Source: Elgaria multicarinata webbii (taxonomy: Eukaryota > Chordata > Lepidosauria > Squamata > Anguidae). Taken from it: a DNA stretch of 64,000 bases. Of this stretch, positions 54,424 through 64,000 are shown in pieces. Within the stretch, counting starts at the first letter, position 1; every line of letters starts with the position of its first letter. A model generated the notes under the pieces. That model saw only the letters and a list, made by a program, of their open reading frames with translations, was not told the DNA's origin and searched no databases. The position numbers were made by a program, and so were the translations under genes. The stretch lies in contig NC_086172.1 of assembly GCF_023053635.1 (NCBI RefSeq), forward strand, positions 122,611,681 to 122,675,680. The letters are read 5' to 3'.

Positions 54424-57400
54424 GTGAGCCTACGCACGGCCTGTGCGCCCTCCCCCTTTTTTTTTTTGAGTAGAGGGCGACCTTTCTCAGGTCTGTTGGG
54501 ATTGTGTCAGTTGCCTCTGCTGGCGAGGGGACGGGACGTCCCGGCTGTGGTCTTCAAAGGGCATATCGTCTTTCCCCCCTCTTAGGGCATCACGGGAATT
54601 GTAGTTCTGCGAGGGGGGAGGGACCACTAACGGAATCTTCTCGGCACTCTCTCAAAACGACAATTCCCAGGATTCCCGGGGGTGAAGCCATGATCGTTAA
54701 AATGGTACAAAACACATATACCTTTACCACTGCTTTGTTAGCCTTCCTCGTTCTAGGATTTCCAAAGCCCTGCGTTTTCCTCCACTTGTTGAATCCGTGT
54801 TTAGAGTAGAGTCTGTCTATCCCAAATAAATGTACAGCTTGCTTCTCTTCTATGTGAGTGCAGAGTGCGGTCCTCGGTTTTCTTTTCTACAGAGAGCTGC
54901 TTGGTGTCCTTAAAACATATTTCCATAGAAGGATTATCCATGTAGGAATTAATGTGCAATCCCCACGTGCAGTCATCACTCAGTCTATCAGTACATGTTT
55001 TTAAATGATTCCTACATCGAAATGACTTGTTTGTAAGAATTCATAAAATGTGAAGCAGGCCTGTCTCTTTGTGTCTCTTCAGTGACTTCCTGTCAAGAGA
55101 AAAGACTGGCAGGTAGGACGAGACCTAGTGGAGAATCAATTTAAGACCTAGAGTAGAGATTAGAGTCTAGGTTCTTGGCTTCTATCCGGCTGTTTCCTTT
55201 TGCCAAGGGAACAGACATCGCTCGTGGGTTGAATTCCAACTCCCCCTGCAGACCCCCGTGCATCTTCCCAATCTCCAGAGCGTTGGGGGACCCACGAGGG
55301 CAGATTTGGGAAGCATGTGAAGGGCTGCAGGGAGAAAGAAGACTCCTGTTGCAGGAGTGGAAGTCCACACGCAGAATTTTGGATCCCTGGTTGCGTTCGG
55401 AGAACACAATAGTGTGTTGTTGTTGTTGTTATATTTATTTGTATCCCACCTTTTGCCCCAATACTGGGCCTCATGGCAGCCTTTCAAAATTTAAAACATA
55501 TATATTTTAATCCTAGGGGAAAAAATGAACAAAAATAATAAATAAATAAAAAATACAATATTAAAACATTAAATGTTTAAAACACATGACAATTTTACAA
55601 GACCTTAACATAGATGGCGGACCAGATTATTCTCCAAAGGCCTGTCGGAACAAACAAGTTTTTGCCTGCTTCTGAAAGCACATCAAGGAGGGAGCCAGCC
55701 TAGCTTCCCTGGGAAGAGAGTTCCAAAGCACCGGAGCAGCCACCGAGAAGGCCCTCTCCCATGTTCCCACCAGGCGCACCTGTGAAGATGGTGGGACTGA
55801 AAGAAGGGCTTCTCCAGAAGATCTCAAAGCACGGGCAGGCTCATAAGGGAGAATATGGTCTTTCAGATAACCTGGACCCAAGCCATATAGGGCTTTATAA
55901 GTCATAACCAGCACTTTGAATTGTGCCCAGAAACAGACTGGAAGCCAGTGGAGCTGTTTTAACAGGGGAGTTGTATGCTTCCTGTAACCAGCCCCGGTCA
56001 ACAATCTGGCTGCAGCTCATTGAACCAGCTGGAGTTTCTGAACACTCTTTAAAGGCAGTCCCACGTAGAGCACATTACAGTAATCCAATTGGGATGTAAC
56101 TAAGGCATGTGTCACCGTGGCCAGGTCTGACATCTCTAGGAACGGACGCAGCTGGCGCACTAGCTCTAAATGCACGCCTGGCCACCGTCGAAACCTGGGC
56201 ATCCAGGCTCAGGGCTGAATCCAGAAGTACACCCAAGCTGCGGACCTGTGTCTTCAGGGGGAGTGTAACCACATACAGTGCAAGCTGAATCCCTATTCCC
56301 CGATCTGCCTTTTCGACTGACCAGGAGCACCTCTGTCTTATCTGGATTAAGCTTCCATTTGTTCACCCTCATCCAATCCATTACTGCCAACAGACACTGG
56401 TTTAGCACAGAAAACGCTTCCTTGGAATTGGGTGGAAAGGAGTATTAGAGTTGGATAGTCAACTCCAAGGACGTATTCCCCACATGACATGATTATAATC
56501 AACTGTGGTGTGGATTAAGGCGAGCATCAAGTTGTTATTATTATTATTTATTTATTTATTTATATAGCACCATCAATGTGCATGGTGCTGTACAGAGTAA
56601 GTTGACTATTATTCAACAGTGAGTTTGATTGACAGATCCCCCACCCTTTCTTCCCGCCTCAGTCCTCCTGCTGGTATCCCATCAGCCATTGTGAGTTCTT
56701 CCGGCTGGACTAGAATGTCAGCCGCTGCTTCGGTCGCTCTTTCTAGGGAACTCTGTCGTTGCCAAAAATAACCAACTGTGTGCGACAAAATAAGTCAATG
56801 GGGCCCAACACATGACACAATAACCAATGGTTGTTCTAATAATCAACTCTGCACAACGTTGGTTATTTCGGCCAAATAACCAACTGTGGTGTGAAAAAGT
56901 CAGATGACTGTTGAGTTGATTATTACCCCACCATTGACTATTGTGTTGTCCAAACACAGCCGATATGTCATCTGTTGGGAGTATTTTAATGTGCTATCGT
57001 TTATTTGGCCAAAATAACCCACTCTGATAATCTACGGTCTGCAGAGTGGTTTATCGTGTTGTTTATCATGGTTTATCGTGTTGTGACGTGGTCTCAGTGG
57101 GTTTTTTTGGTCGCCTACACAGTCGCTTGGCAAGAGCAATCAAAACAGCTGCCACCACTCTCCAGCCAGCAAATTTCTGTTTCCGTGATCTGCCTAGTAA
57201 CTGATTGTGCTCATCGCCCAACCCCACCTTAACCCTTCTCCCAATAGTGTGCTCTGCAACCTCCTGAAGTATCTCGGTCTGGTGGTAGCAGCTGCGCCTG
57301 GTTGTCATTTTACCTCTGTGCATCCTTGCCAGGAGATACTGTGTATGACGTTTGGTCCCAATCCTGCAAATTTCCAAAGGTTTATTTGCACCACCTCTTT

Positions 57401-60077
57401 TTTGGTGCACCCCGTGTTTTCGCTCCTTTGTATGTAATTGTTCAGGTTTTTGTTGGTGCATCCAGTGCTTCCAAACTAGGGCGGGCTGTGTATGAAGTTT
57501 GGTCCCAATCCTGCATACTTCCAGTGCTTTAGAGCTATCACCCTCTTGTCGGGGAAATTCTGGAAGCACTGAATTAACCTCTCCTCTCTCATTGGGATAT
57601 TGTGGGAGGTTAAAGCAGGCTACTGCACTGTTGTCAATGGGTGAAACAGCACCACTGCTGGGGTGGGAGAACAGCAGGACAGGGGGATGACTCAGATTTC
57701 GCACAGTAGCTTAATAAGCTACACACAGTAGGTTATTTTAAGAACATAAGAAGTGCCCTGATGCTGGATCAGACCGAGGGTCCATCTAGTCTAACACTCT
57801 GTTCACACAGTGGCCAACCAGCTGTCGACCAGAGACCAACAGAGCAGGACATGGTACATCAGCACCCTCCCACCCATGTTCCCCAGCCACTGTTGCACAC
57901 TGCCTCAGATACTGGAGATAGCATGCAACCATCTGGGCTAGTGGCCATTGATAGCCTTTTCCCCCAGGAGTTTATCCAACCCCCTTTTAAAGCCATCCAA
58001 ATTGGTGACCATCACTACATCTTGTGGTAGTGATTCCATAATTTAACTATGCACTGTGTAAAGAAGCACTTTCTTTTATTTGTCCTGAATCACCCATCAA
58101 TCAGCTTCATGGGATGACCCCGGCTTCTAGTATTTTGAGAGAGGGAGAAAAATGTCTCCCTATCCACATTCTCTGCACCATGCATAATTTTGTGGGGGAT
58201 AGCAATAGTTTATGGTCTTAAGTGACATCTGAACGCAGCTAGTCTCAGTAAAATGTTAAAATACAGGCAATTTAACAGACTCTTTCCCCTCTTTATAGCT
58301 GCTGGGCGCCCTGCAGTGCTGCTGCAAGCTCGGTTTGAAGGGAATGCTGCTGCTGCTGCTGCTGAGACTCGGCGTAAGTCTGACTTGTTTCCAGTATAAT
58401 AAAGACAGTTTTGTTAGGTCAGAACTATGTTCTGCCTCAGGGGCAAAGAACCCTTTTCAGTCCAAGGGCTGAACTCAGATGTGGGAAATGTCCCAGGGGC
58501 CGCAGTCCAACTGTTGACATGGGAAAAGGCAGAGTGGGTCAGGCCAAAATGTGGTTATTACCAACATTAGAAACATAGGAAGCTGTCTTATACTGAGTCA
58601 GACCTTTGGTTCATCTAGTCAAGTACTGTCAACACTGACTGGCAGCGGCTCTCCCGGGTTTCACTGAGTCACAAAGAGTCGGAAGCGACTGAACGAATAA
58701 ACAACAACACATTGTTAAAACATCCTAAAATCACCTTAAAATTCCACTGGATGGACCTGCCAGAAGAGATCAGTCTTGAAGGCAGGTGACCATTACCAAG
58801 TAGTACAGTACCTTTGTGGGCTTGTACCAATGTGAAAAGCTGATGGGGGTGTGACAGCTGTCCGTTTGGGGAAGAGAACTTTGCAATTGCTTCCTTGGAT
58901 TTCTGATCAGGTGCAAATGTTTGATGAAGTTCCGCTCACATGTGGGCAGGCAGACACTACATATATAATTGTATATTCGCAATGATAAAGTATTATGGTT
59001 ATCTATATTTATCCTGACTGTAAATCTGCTGGGTGATTGAGACTTTGATATATATGGGGCATTTCCTGAATGCATTGTAATCTCTTTCCTAGCCATGCCT
59101 TTATTCATTTTCTCCTAGAGTTTGTAGATGTGCTAAAAGCTCGCGTCTCTTTAGGAAGACTAATGCATGACATAAGCTTTTGTGGACTACAGTCTGATTC
59201 AACATAGGCATGAAGTGTTATCCTAACTTGCAAGTAATTGGGATTATAAACAGTGGGGTCAAAGGAAAATGATAATGCGGAAAGTACAGACAGTAATAAT
59301 TCTGTTATTAATTGTGCTAGTTGCAAAACGGTAGTTGTTGATAACAAAGGCATCCTGATATTGGTAAGCTGATTAAAACGTGTAGTGTGAATTTTAAAAG
59401 AACAACCTCTGCTCATAAACTGTTCTCATCCCTGCGGTGATTCAAATAGCTCTGGAAAAGCATTGAGGTTGCTTTGGATGTGCCCTGGCGCTGTCGTTTC
59501 CTTACCGCCTATGAACTTCCTTTTCAGCTACTGTTCAGCCAAAAGATGAAGTGACCCAGAAGCATCTGTCTGCTTTTGGAGAATATGTGGCTGAGATTCT
59601 GCCAAAGTATGTTCAGCAAGTCCAGGTGGGTTTCTACTAACCATGCTATTCTGTCTTCAAGCTATGTCGTAGGAAGTAATAGACCTATTCTGGAAGGTAA
59701 TGTGTGCCAGGTTCAGCTGGAAGGATGCCAGAAAGTTCTTTCTCTGCTGTTGTGCACACTGAAGGGTTGTTGTTGTTGTTTTGCTTGAACCTCTTTCAAT
59801 CTTGATTACTTTATTTGAACATTTTCCTATGATTTGATAGGGACTTTAAACCAAGTAAATGTGCTTATGATTGCAGCTTTTGAAGACGCTGATCCTTTCA
59901 ACATAGTACTATTTCTCTCCCTATCAGGTGACATGTTTCAATGAGCTGGAAATCTTAATTCATCCAGATGGGGTCATTCCAGTTCTCACCTTTCTAAAAG
60001 ACCACACAAACGCCGAGTTCAAATCCTTAGCTGATCTGACAGCAGTTGATATTCCCTCTCGACAAAACCGCTTTGAG
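54381..60077 (+). CDS. NDUFS3: NDUFS3, complex I 30-kDa subunit, 5' part (exons 1-4)
   Basis: Four exons (43, 75, 98 and 150 bp) join in frame to give 122 residues. The rest (from human [20 protein letters not shown] onward) is not seen and must lie beyond the right edge. NDUFS3 is a core iron-sulfur fragment subunit of the peripheral arm of respiratory complex I in the mitochondrial matrix. A basic, Ala/Leu/Arg-rich N-terminus serves as presequence. From [21 protein letters not shown] onward the sequence is nearly identical to human. The presequence differs and includes six alanines encoded by GCT repeats. Confidence 0.96.
54585..54715. repeat. Squamate repeat with GGGAATTGTAGTTCTG / CAATTCCCAGGATTC arms
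   Basis: Inverted arms in NDUFS3 intron 1. The right side GGGGTGAAGCCATGATCGTT is also typical of this interspersed repeat. The ACTACAATTCCC motif resembles a ZNF143 site but is explained by the repeat. Confidence 0.6.
55413..56425 (-). mobile_element. L2-like LINE 3' end, minus orientation, 1.0 kb
   Basis: Minus-strand frames read [40 protein letters not shown] and [20 protein letters not shown], and upstream [20 protein letters not shown]. The tail is (TTG)n-flanked ATATTTATTTGTATCCCACC on the plus strand. A 125-codon frame is intact at 55627-56004. Confidence 0.88.
56445..56961. mobile_element. MITE of the GGCTGCGTTCAGACAACAC family, third copy
   Basis: Right end ...GACTATTGTGTTGTCCAAAC ACAGCC (inverted GGCTGTGTTTGGACAACAC). 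The left end is eroded. Contains a LINE tail at 56535-56595 (TTTATATAGCACCATCAATG). Confidence 0.75.
57013..57739. repeat. Possible MITE with AAAATAACC ends and an internal duplicated unit
   Basis: AAAATAACCCACTCTGATAA at left, and CAGTAGGTTATTTTA at right (inverted). Inside, GTTTGGTCCCAATCCTGCA occurs twice, about 150 bp apart. Boundaries and class uncertain. Confidence 0.4.
57740..58225 (-). mobile_element. CR1-superfamily LINE 3' end, minus orientation
   Basis: Starts AAGAACATAAGAAGTGCCCT, then TGCTGGATCAGACCGAGGGT, TCACACAGTGGCCAACCAGC and CTTTTAAAGCCATCCAAATT GGTGACC. Common in reptiles. NDUFS3 intron 1, antisense. Confidence 0.75.
58299..58373 (+). CDS. NDUFS3: NDUFS3 exon 2, presequence with six-alanine tract
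   Basis: Encodes (A)[15 protein letters not shown], then six Ala from a pure GCT run, then ETR; acceptor CTTTATAG, donor GTAAGT. Human has [20 protein letters not shown] at this place, so GRP-VLL and the ending ETR/DTR are shared. Confidence 0.92.
58562..58711 (+). mobile_element. Repeat fragment joined to a Bov-B/Sauria-SINE type 3' tail
   Basis: ACATAGGAAGCTGTCTTATA CTGAGTCAGACC, a common reptile repeat, runs to about 58664. Then CAAAGAGTCGGAAGCGACTG and AACAACAAC follow. The latter is the 3' end shared by Bov-B LINEs and Sauria SINEs, a squamate marker. Confidence 0.75.
59528..59625 (+). CDS. NDUFS3: NDUFS3 exon 3
   Basis: Encodes (P)[18 protein letters not shown] and [14 protein letters not shown], acceptor TTTTCAG, donor GTGGGT. 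Matches human [20 protein letters not shown]. Confidence 0.97.
59928..60077 (+). CDS. NDUFS3: NDUFS3 exon 4
   Basis: 50 codons, [20 protein letters not shown] through [12 protein letters not shown], phase 0, acceptor CCTATCAG, donor GTAGGA. Matches human [20 protein letters not shown]. It belongs to the conserved 30-kDa subunit domain. Confidence 0.97.
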
Positions 60078-62059
60078 GTAGGAGCTGTTCTCCAAGATAT
60101 GCTACAAAGAGGATTCTGAGCCTTCCAAGCTCAAATTATAGTCTAGCCCTCCTATAGCAGGGCTCAACAAAACAAATGAGGGGGTCCCTCTAGCTTTTTG
60201 TCATGCTAGTGCTCCCCTTCTGTTGCATTATGTCTGCTGACCGCTAGTTTCTGTGCAGTTTCTAGATCATCTCTCTTGGCTGTTGTGACAAACATGATGT
60301 TTTAGCTTTCTTTCTGCAGCTCTGTGTACTCACTGATCCAGAAATAGTTGTCATGCTTAACATTGCGCACAGTGTGATGTTAGTGGCGTTTGTTTAATGA
60401 GAGAGTGCTGTTGCTTAAACTACTAAAAAAGTTCCTTGCTCATCAAGAGTTATCTTCAGGAGCACAGTCCCTTTTTTCGGAAGGTGTTGTAAGATGCTGA
60501 GAGGAGCTACTTCTAAATATACTTGAAATGGCATTCGTTTGACACTGTGCAGTCTATATTTTGCTTGAATTGCCCTCTGATAGCCCTTTCCAGTCCATCT
60601 GAATTATTTCTGCTTTCCTCTTCGACTAGGCCATGATAAAATACTCACAGCAATAGAAAATGTCTTCATAGGTCAACCTAATTATAGCAATTCAAATTCT
60701 TATCTAGTTTAAAGTGATTTAAATTATGTTTAAGTGGTGTAATGCCATACCATGCTAGGCTATCCTTGTTTAATTTAAATTGGTATTGCATTTCATCAGC
60801 CAAAGTATAGGTTTGTAGTTTTTCTGGATACACAGCCACAGGCTTTGACAGAGATGCTCTTAACAAATTGGTAATCCTGGGGATAAACCAGAGAGAGGGC
60901 TCCACCCCTAAAGGCAGCCTAAAAATAATTGGAATACCCTGTTTCACAGTTTAAAAGCAAGACCTTTTGTAAATATCTATGATTTCTGTATGCTAAAGAG
61001 AAAATCTTTTTTTAAAAAAACGGGGTTTGTCACTTAATGGCCAATCCAGATTCCTAGAGGCAGTATCCAGTGCCACTGGTCTGTTTACTAGAGAAAAAAT
61101 GGGAAATTCGGGTGGGGGAACGTTTTTTTCTTTTTTCCCCTGAAGCCTTTTTTGTTTGTTTTTTTCTGAAAAAATGGACTATGGAATTATGTATAAAATG
61201 TTTAAGATGAGCTGTTTATATATTTACTTCCTCAAGTAATTTCTAAAAACTATGTACAGTATCAGATTATTACAATTTCAGTGCACTGAGAACAAGCAAG
61301 TCCTAGGTTGCAAACTGAGACTACAGCTCTCCAATGCAAAAGCAAGATGTAGAGGGCACTGAAGCAGAGACTGAAACTGATAGTGATAGCTATTGCTCAG
61401 AAAATGAGTCTGATTAAATTTCATGCATATTTATTGAATCTTAGTCCCCCTCTTTTTCTCATTTTTTTCTATGGGAATGGGTGCTTTATGTCTGTTTGAC
61501 ACTGTGGAGGACTAGTGGAGACATAAATAATTTTCTTTGTTACTAGTGTTGATGGTTTCTTCTGTTTTTTGTTTTTTTAATTGTTTTTGCCTGCTCCTCA
61601 TAAACTGACAAAACCAAAGAGGTTCCCTACAGTTCAGGAGCTTGTAGCTCCAATTGTTACCAAAGAAGTAAAAAAGTAAATTCAATTTGTAATAATTGTT
61701 TGAATACACTGTACTTTTAATATTCCAAATGTAATAGATTTATGCCAAACCAACTTGGACATAATTACATTTTATGTGCCTAAAGTATTGAAGTGACTTT
61801 CAATCTGTAAAAAGTGCTAATATTTAAGTACCACTGGCATAAGTATGCCAGAGGTCACTTACAGTGGTGATACATCAGTAGCATAAGCAGACGGACAGTA
61901 CTGGATGCTGCCCTGGATATCTACCTTCTTAATATCTGTAGGAACTATCATCTCAGTAAGCAATTTCAGTTAGCTACACTTTTGACAAGTGAAGAGCATT
62001 TGTTCACTCCATGTAAGATTCAGGGCTCACTTAGACAGACAGCTTGTTTCATAGAAGAT
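60078..62059. other. NDUFS3 intron 4, no recognised features
   Basis: AT-rich with long poly-T runs near 61120-61165. The next NDUFS3 exon ([20 protein letters not shown] in human) was looked for and not found here. Confidence 0.5.
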
Positions 62060-62578
62060 GGCTCAGTTCAGACAGCACATTTCTCAATGGTGATTTTAGA
62101 ACTCCAAGGTGGAGTTGTTATACCACTTTTAAGAAATGTGTTGTCTGGAGGGAAAACTCCATCCCATGGTGGAGTTTTTTTGTGTGGAAAACTCTCCACC
62201 CTGAATATCCACACTGTGCAGAGGAGAGTTCCTGCACAATCATTGTGTTCCATGTTGTTTGGAAGGCTCCGTGGAGTTTCTTGCTGCATTGAGTGGAGTT
62301 TCCCCACTGGCTACAGAGTTCCCTGGCTAGAGCGGCCAAGGGAGGAAGTGCCACTCTAGGAGAACTGACGGGATTTTTTCCCCGCAGCAGTGGCTAATAG
62401 GATAGCATTGGGAGGACCGGGGGAGGAGAGAGGGTGGAGGAACTGTCAATGAAATACCATGTTGAGTTTTACTCTACTCCACAGTAGCCCATGTTCACAC
62501 AATGGTGGAGTTGGAACATGTTGTGTGATGAGTTCCTCTTAAAAACTCCACCGTTGAGTGGAGTTTTCACACTGAGCC
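62060..62578. mobile_element. MITE, GGCTCAGTTCAGACAGCACA ends, 519 bp, GAT duplication
   Basis: Left end GGCTCAGTTCAGACAGCACA, right end ...TTTTCACACTGAGCC, with GAT on both sides (62057-62059 and 62579-62581). Internal AACTCCACC/GGTGGAGTT palindromes repeat. The ends resemble the GGCTGCGTTCAGACAACAC family, and the 3-bp duplication suits PIF/Harbinger. Confidence 0.8.
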
Positions 62579-62969
62579 GATGTCTTTTTTTCTCTCCGGT
62601 TCCTGTATTGAAGGATCACCTTTTAAGCAGCATTGTTAAGACAAATAAGGAGAAAGAAAATATTCTCAAGCAGTGGATTGATGAAGAAACCCGTTGTATA
62701 AGCCTGCTTGTACGTCTTACTGGAAAGTGAAATCTTATTTGTGCCTGGTTCCCCTCCCTTCTTTCTAAAACTAGTTAAATCTAAAACCATTTGCTCTTCA
62801 GAGTGCCTGTTGGGAATGGCTCGTTCTTCTCTAAGGAAATGACAGACAATAATTCATCCTAAGTCTCTTGAAAATCATTTCGATGCTGAATGCAAATGTG
62901 GTCTGTGTGTAAAGTCAAGGGTTAAACTAAAGCTGGGGTTGGCAACTTTGGGGCATAATATGAGTGTTT

Positions 62970-63060
62970 AATTTGTTTTAACTGTTAACTGTTCTTTATG
63001 TTTTTAAATTTTGTATATTGATTTTTAATGTTCAATCTTTGTAAACTGCCCAGAGAGTGG
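62970..63060 (+). mobile_element. LINE 3' tail scrap
   Basis: TTTTAATGTTCAATCTTTGT AAACTGCCCAGAGAG; followed by an unrelated repeat with GGATTCGGGGTTCAGATCCG. Confidence 0.6.
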
Positions 63061-63374
63061 AAGGGTCCGAATCGCCCTGATCCGCTTTGGATTCGGGGTT
63101 CAGATCCGAGGTGGTGCACAGCCCTATTCTAGACAGTCACAGTCCAAGGTGCATATGTTCATTGAGGCAGCAAAAAAATGGATTGCATTCCAAAGCTTCC
63201 TGTACCAGAGCTGGAGATTACCGGAGCTCCTTTGTGCAGTAATTCCCTCTTCCCAAAGACCAGATCAAATACCTTAGTAGTGTTCCTGAGTGGTTAGGCC
63301 ACATGGGAAGAGAAAACCCTCCCTCAGGAGTCTTGGTCAGAAACCTCAAGCATACACGTCCTAAGTTAGAAGAA

Positions 63375-63377
<3 letters not shown>

Positions 63378-63420
<43 letters not shown>
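63378..63420. repeat. (TA)n(TG)n compound microsatellite
   Basis: About 16 TA units then 5 TG units. The rest, to 64000, shows no recognised gene. Confidence 0.95.
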
Positions 63421-64000
63421 AATTTTTACAAAGACCAAATAGATGATACATTAAACAGAAAACAAAGTCTAAACTTTTACGTTATCTATCCTGCTTAAAC
63501 TCCACACTTAGTCCCACATGACAGTCCCTGTAGAATGCCTTGCGAGCTGCCTCTTCCTCCTCCTCCTCCTCTTTGTTAGGAGGGGAGCCAAGTTCTAGAG
63601 CATCAGCACATCCAGACTCCTGGCCTCAAAGGAGCTAAAGCTCTGCAGCCTTTTTTCATTGCCCTCCTCCCTTGGTTAGCAAAGGCGTGAAATGCCTGTT
63701 CCTAATTTGGCTGCAACAAGGAAGGGGACTGCTTTTAAGAGGGAAGATTCTTGGCCCAGTCCCAACACGACAATTGTTTTAAAGGAGACTTGCCAGAAGA
63801 AACCCGGCATCGGGAGACAGCTCCGTGTCATGCTTTTCTTCCTTGGGAGGAAGGGAAGCTTTGGATGCAAGCCAATATATTACGTGTTACATCATAAATA
63901 TGGCCTAATCGTAAAGATTTTTTAACTGTTACCTTGGGACAACATGTTTGTGACTTAATTTGTAATACTAGATTATGTGCAAAGATTTAAGGCTGAAATC

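Larger units (their letters stand above)
53640..54540. promoter_or_regulatory. CpG island, bidirectional KBTBD4/NDUFS3 promoter
   Basis: CpG-rich block with an NRF1-type site GCGCGCATGCGCC near 54316-54328, two CCAAT-type sites (CGATTGGCTG near 54234, GAGCCAATAGG near 54293) and ETS-like CCGGAAG/TTCCGG motifs near 54121-54200. No TATA box. KBTBD4 exon 1 reads left; NDUFS3 exon 1 reads right about 50 bp beyond the NRF1 site. NRF1 control is usual for nuclear genes of respiratory complexes. Confidence 0.85.

Noticed and set aside
53566-54473. 236- and 141-codon plus-strand frames in the second CpG island
   Set aside because: Composition-driven; they overlap the KBTBD4 first exon and NDUFS3 start in the wrong frame.
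54588-54610. ZNF143-like ACTACAATTCCC motif near the NDUFS3 promoter
   Set aside because: It belongs to an interspersed squamate repeat with a second inverted arm, so it is not good evidence for a promoter element.
57066-57704. 212-codon minus-strand frame as a host gene
   Set aside because: No known domain, no splice context, lies inside a repeat-like block with duplicated units.
1-64000. CRISPR arrays, operons, tRNA or rRNA genes
   Set aside because: None found; spliced exons, CpG islands and LINEs show vertebrate nuclear DNA. The repeats are transposons and microsatellites, not spaced direct repeats.

Overview
This is a gene-dense piece of vertebrate nuclear DNA, almost certainly from a squamate reptile (lizard or snake). 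Four protein-coding genes are recognised from conserved exons with good splice sites: CELF1 (minus strand; its 3' half lies off the left edge), PTPMT1 (plus), KBTBD4 (minus) and NDUFS3 (plus; its last exons lie off the right edge). The order and orientations match the block on human chromosome 11p11.2. The squamate call rests on the repeats: chicken-type CR1 LINEs with ATTCTATG tails, abundant L2/CR1-like LINEs ending in GGGCGGTATA plus ATAAATAA tails, a Bov-B/Sauria-type 3' tail, a DIRS-like fossil, hAT and probable PIF/Harbinger elements, and short palindromic repeats typical of squamates.

Layout: 1-16.4 kb holds eight internal CELF1 coding exons (residues 1 to about 299, including RRM1 and RRM2) and an alternative first coding exon at 16.3 kb. 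16.4-37.9 kb is the long 5' CELF1 intron, full of nested transposons and one DIRS-like fossil. A CpG island at 37.9-39.2 kb is the shared head-to-head promoter of CELF1 and PTPMT1. PTPMT1 has four exons at 38.96-42.27 kb. It converges tail-to-tail with KBTBD4, and the two 3' ends probably overlap at 42.5-42.8 kb. KBTBD4 has three coding exons at 43.2-51.6 kb and a noncoding first exon in a second CpG island at 53.6-54.5 kb, shared head-to-head with NDUFS3. NDUFS3 exons 1-4 lie at 54.38-60.08 kb. The last 4 kb is intron with repeats.

Function: CELF1 is an RNA-binding regulator of splicing and mRNA decay. PTPMT1 is the mitochondrial phosphatidylglycerophosphate phosphatase of cardiolipin synthesis. 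KBTBD4 is a substrate adaptor for a CUL3 ubiquitin ligase. NDUFS3 is a core subunit of respiratory complex I. The two mitochondrial genes each share a bidirectional CpG promoter with a regulatory gene. CELF1 and KBTBD4 do not form a pathway with them, so the block is best read as conserved linkage and shared promoters rather than an operon-like unit. I found no clearly novel system. The most useful observations are the CELF1 alternative splice signals, the altered PTPMT1 P-loop and tail, a perfect hairpin in a PTPMT1 intron, a hAT element with complete ends, and several clean transposon-in-transposon nests.
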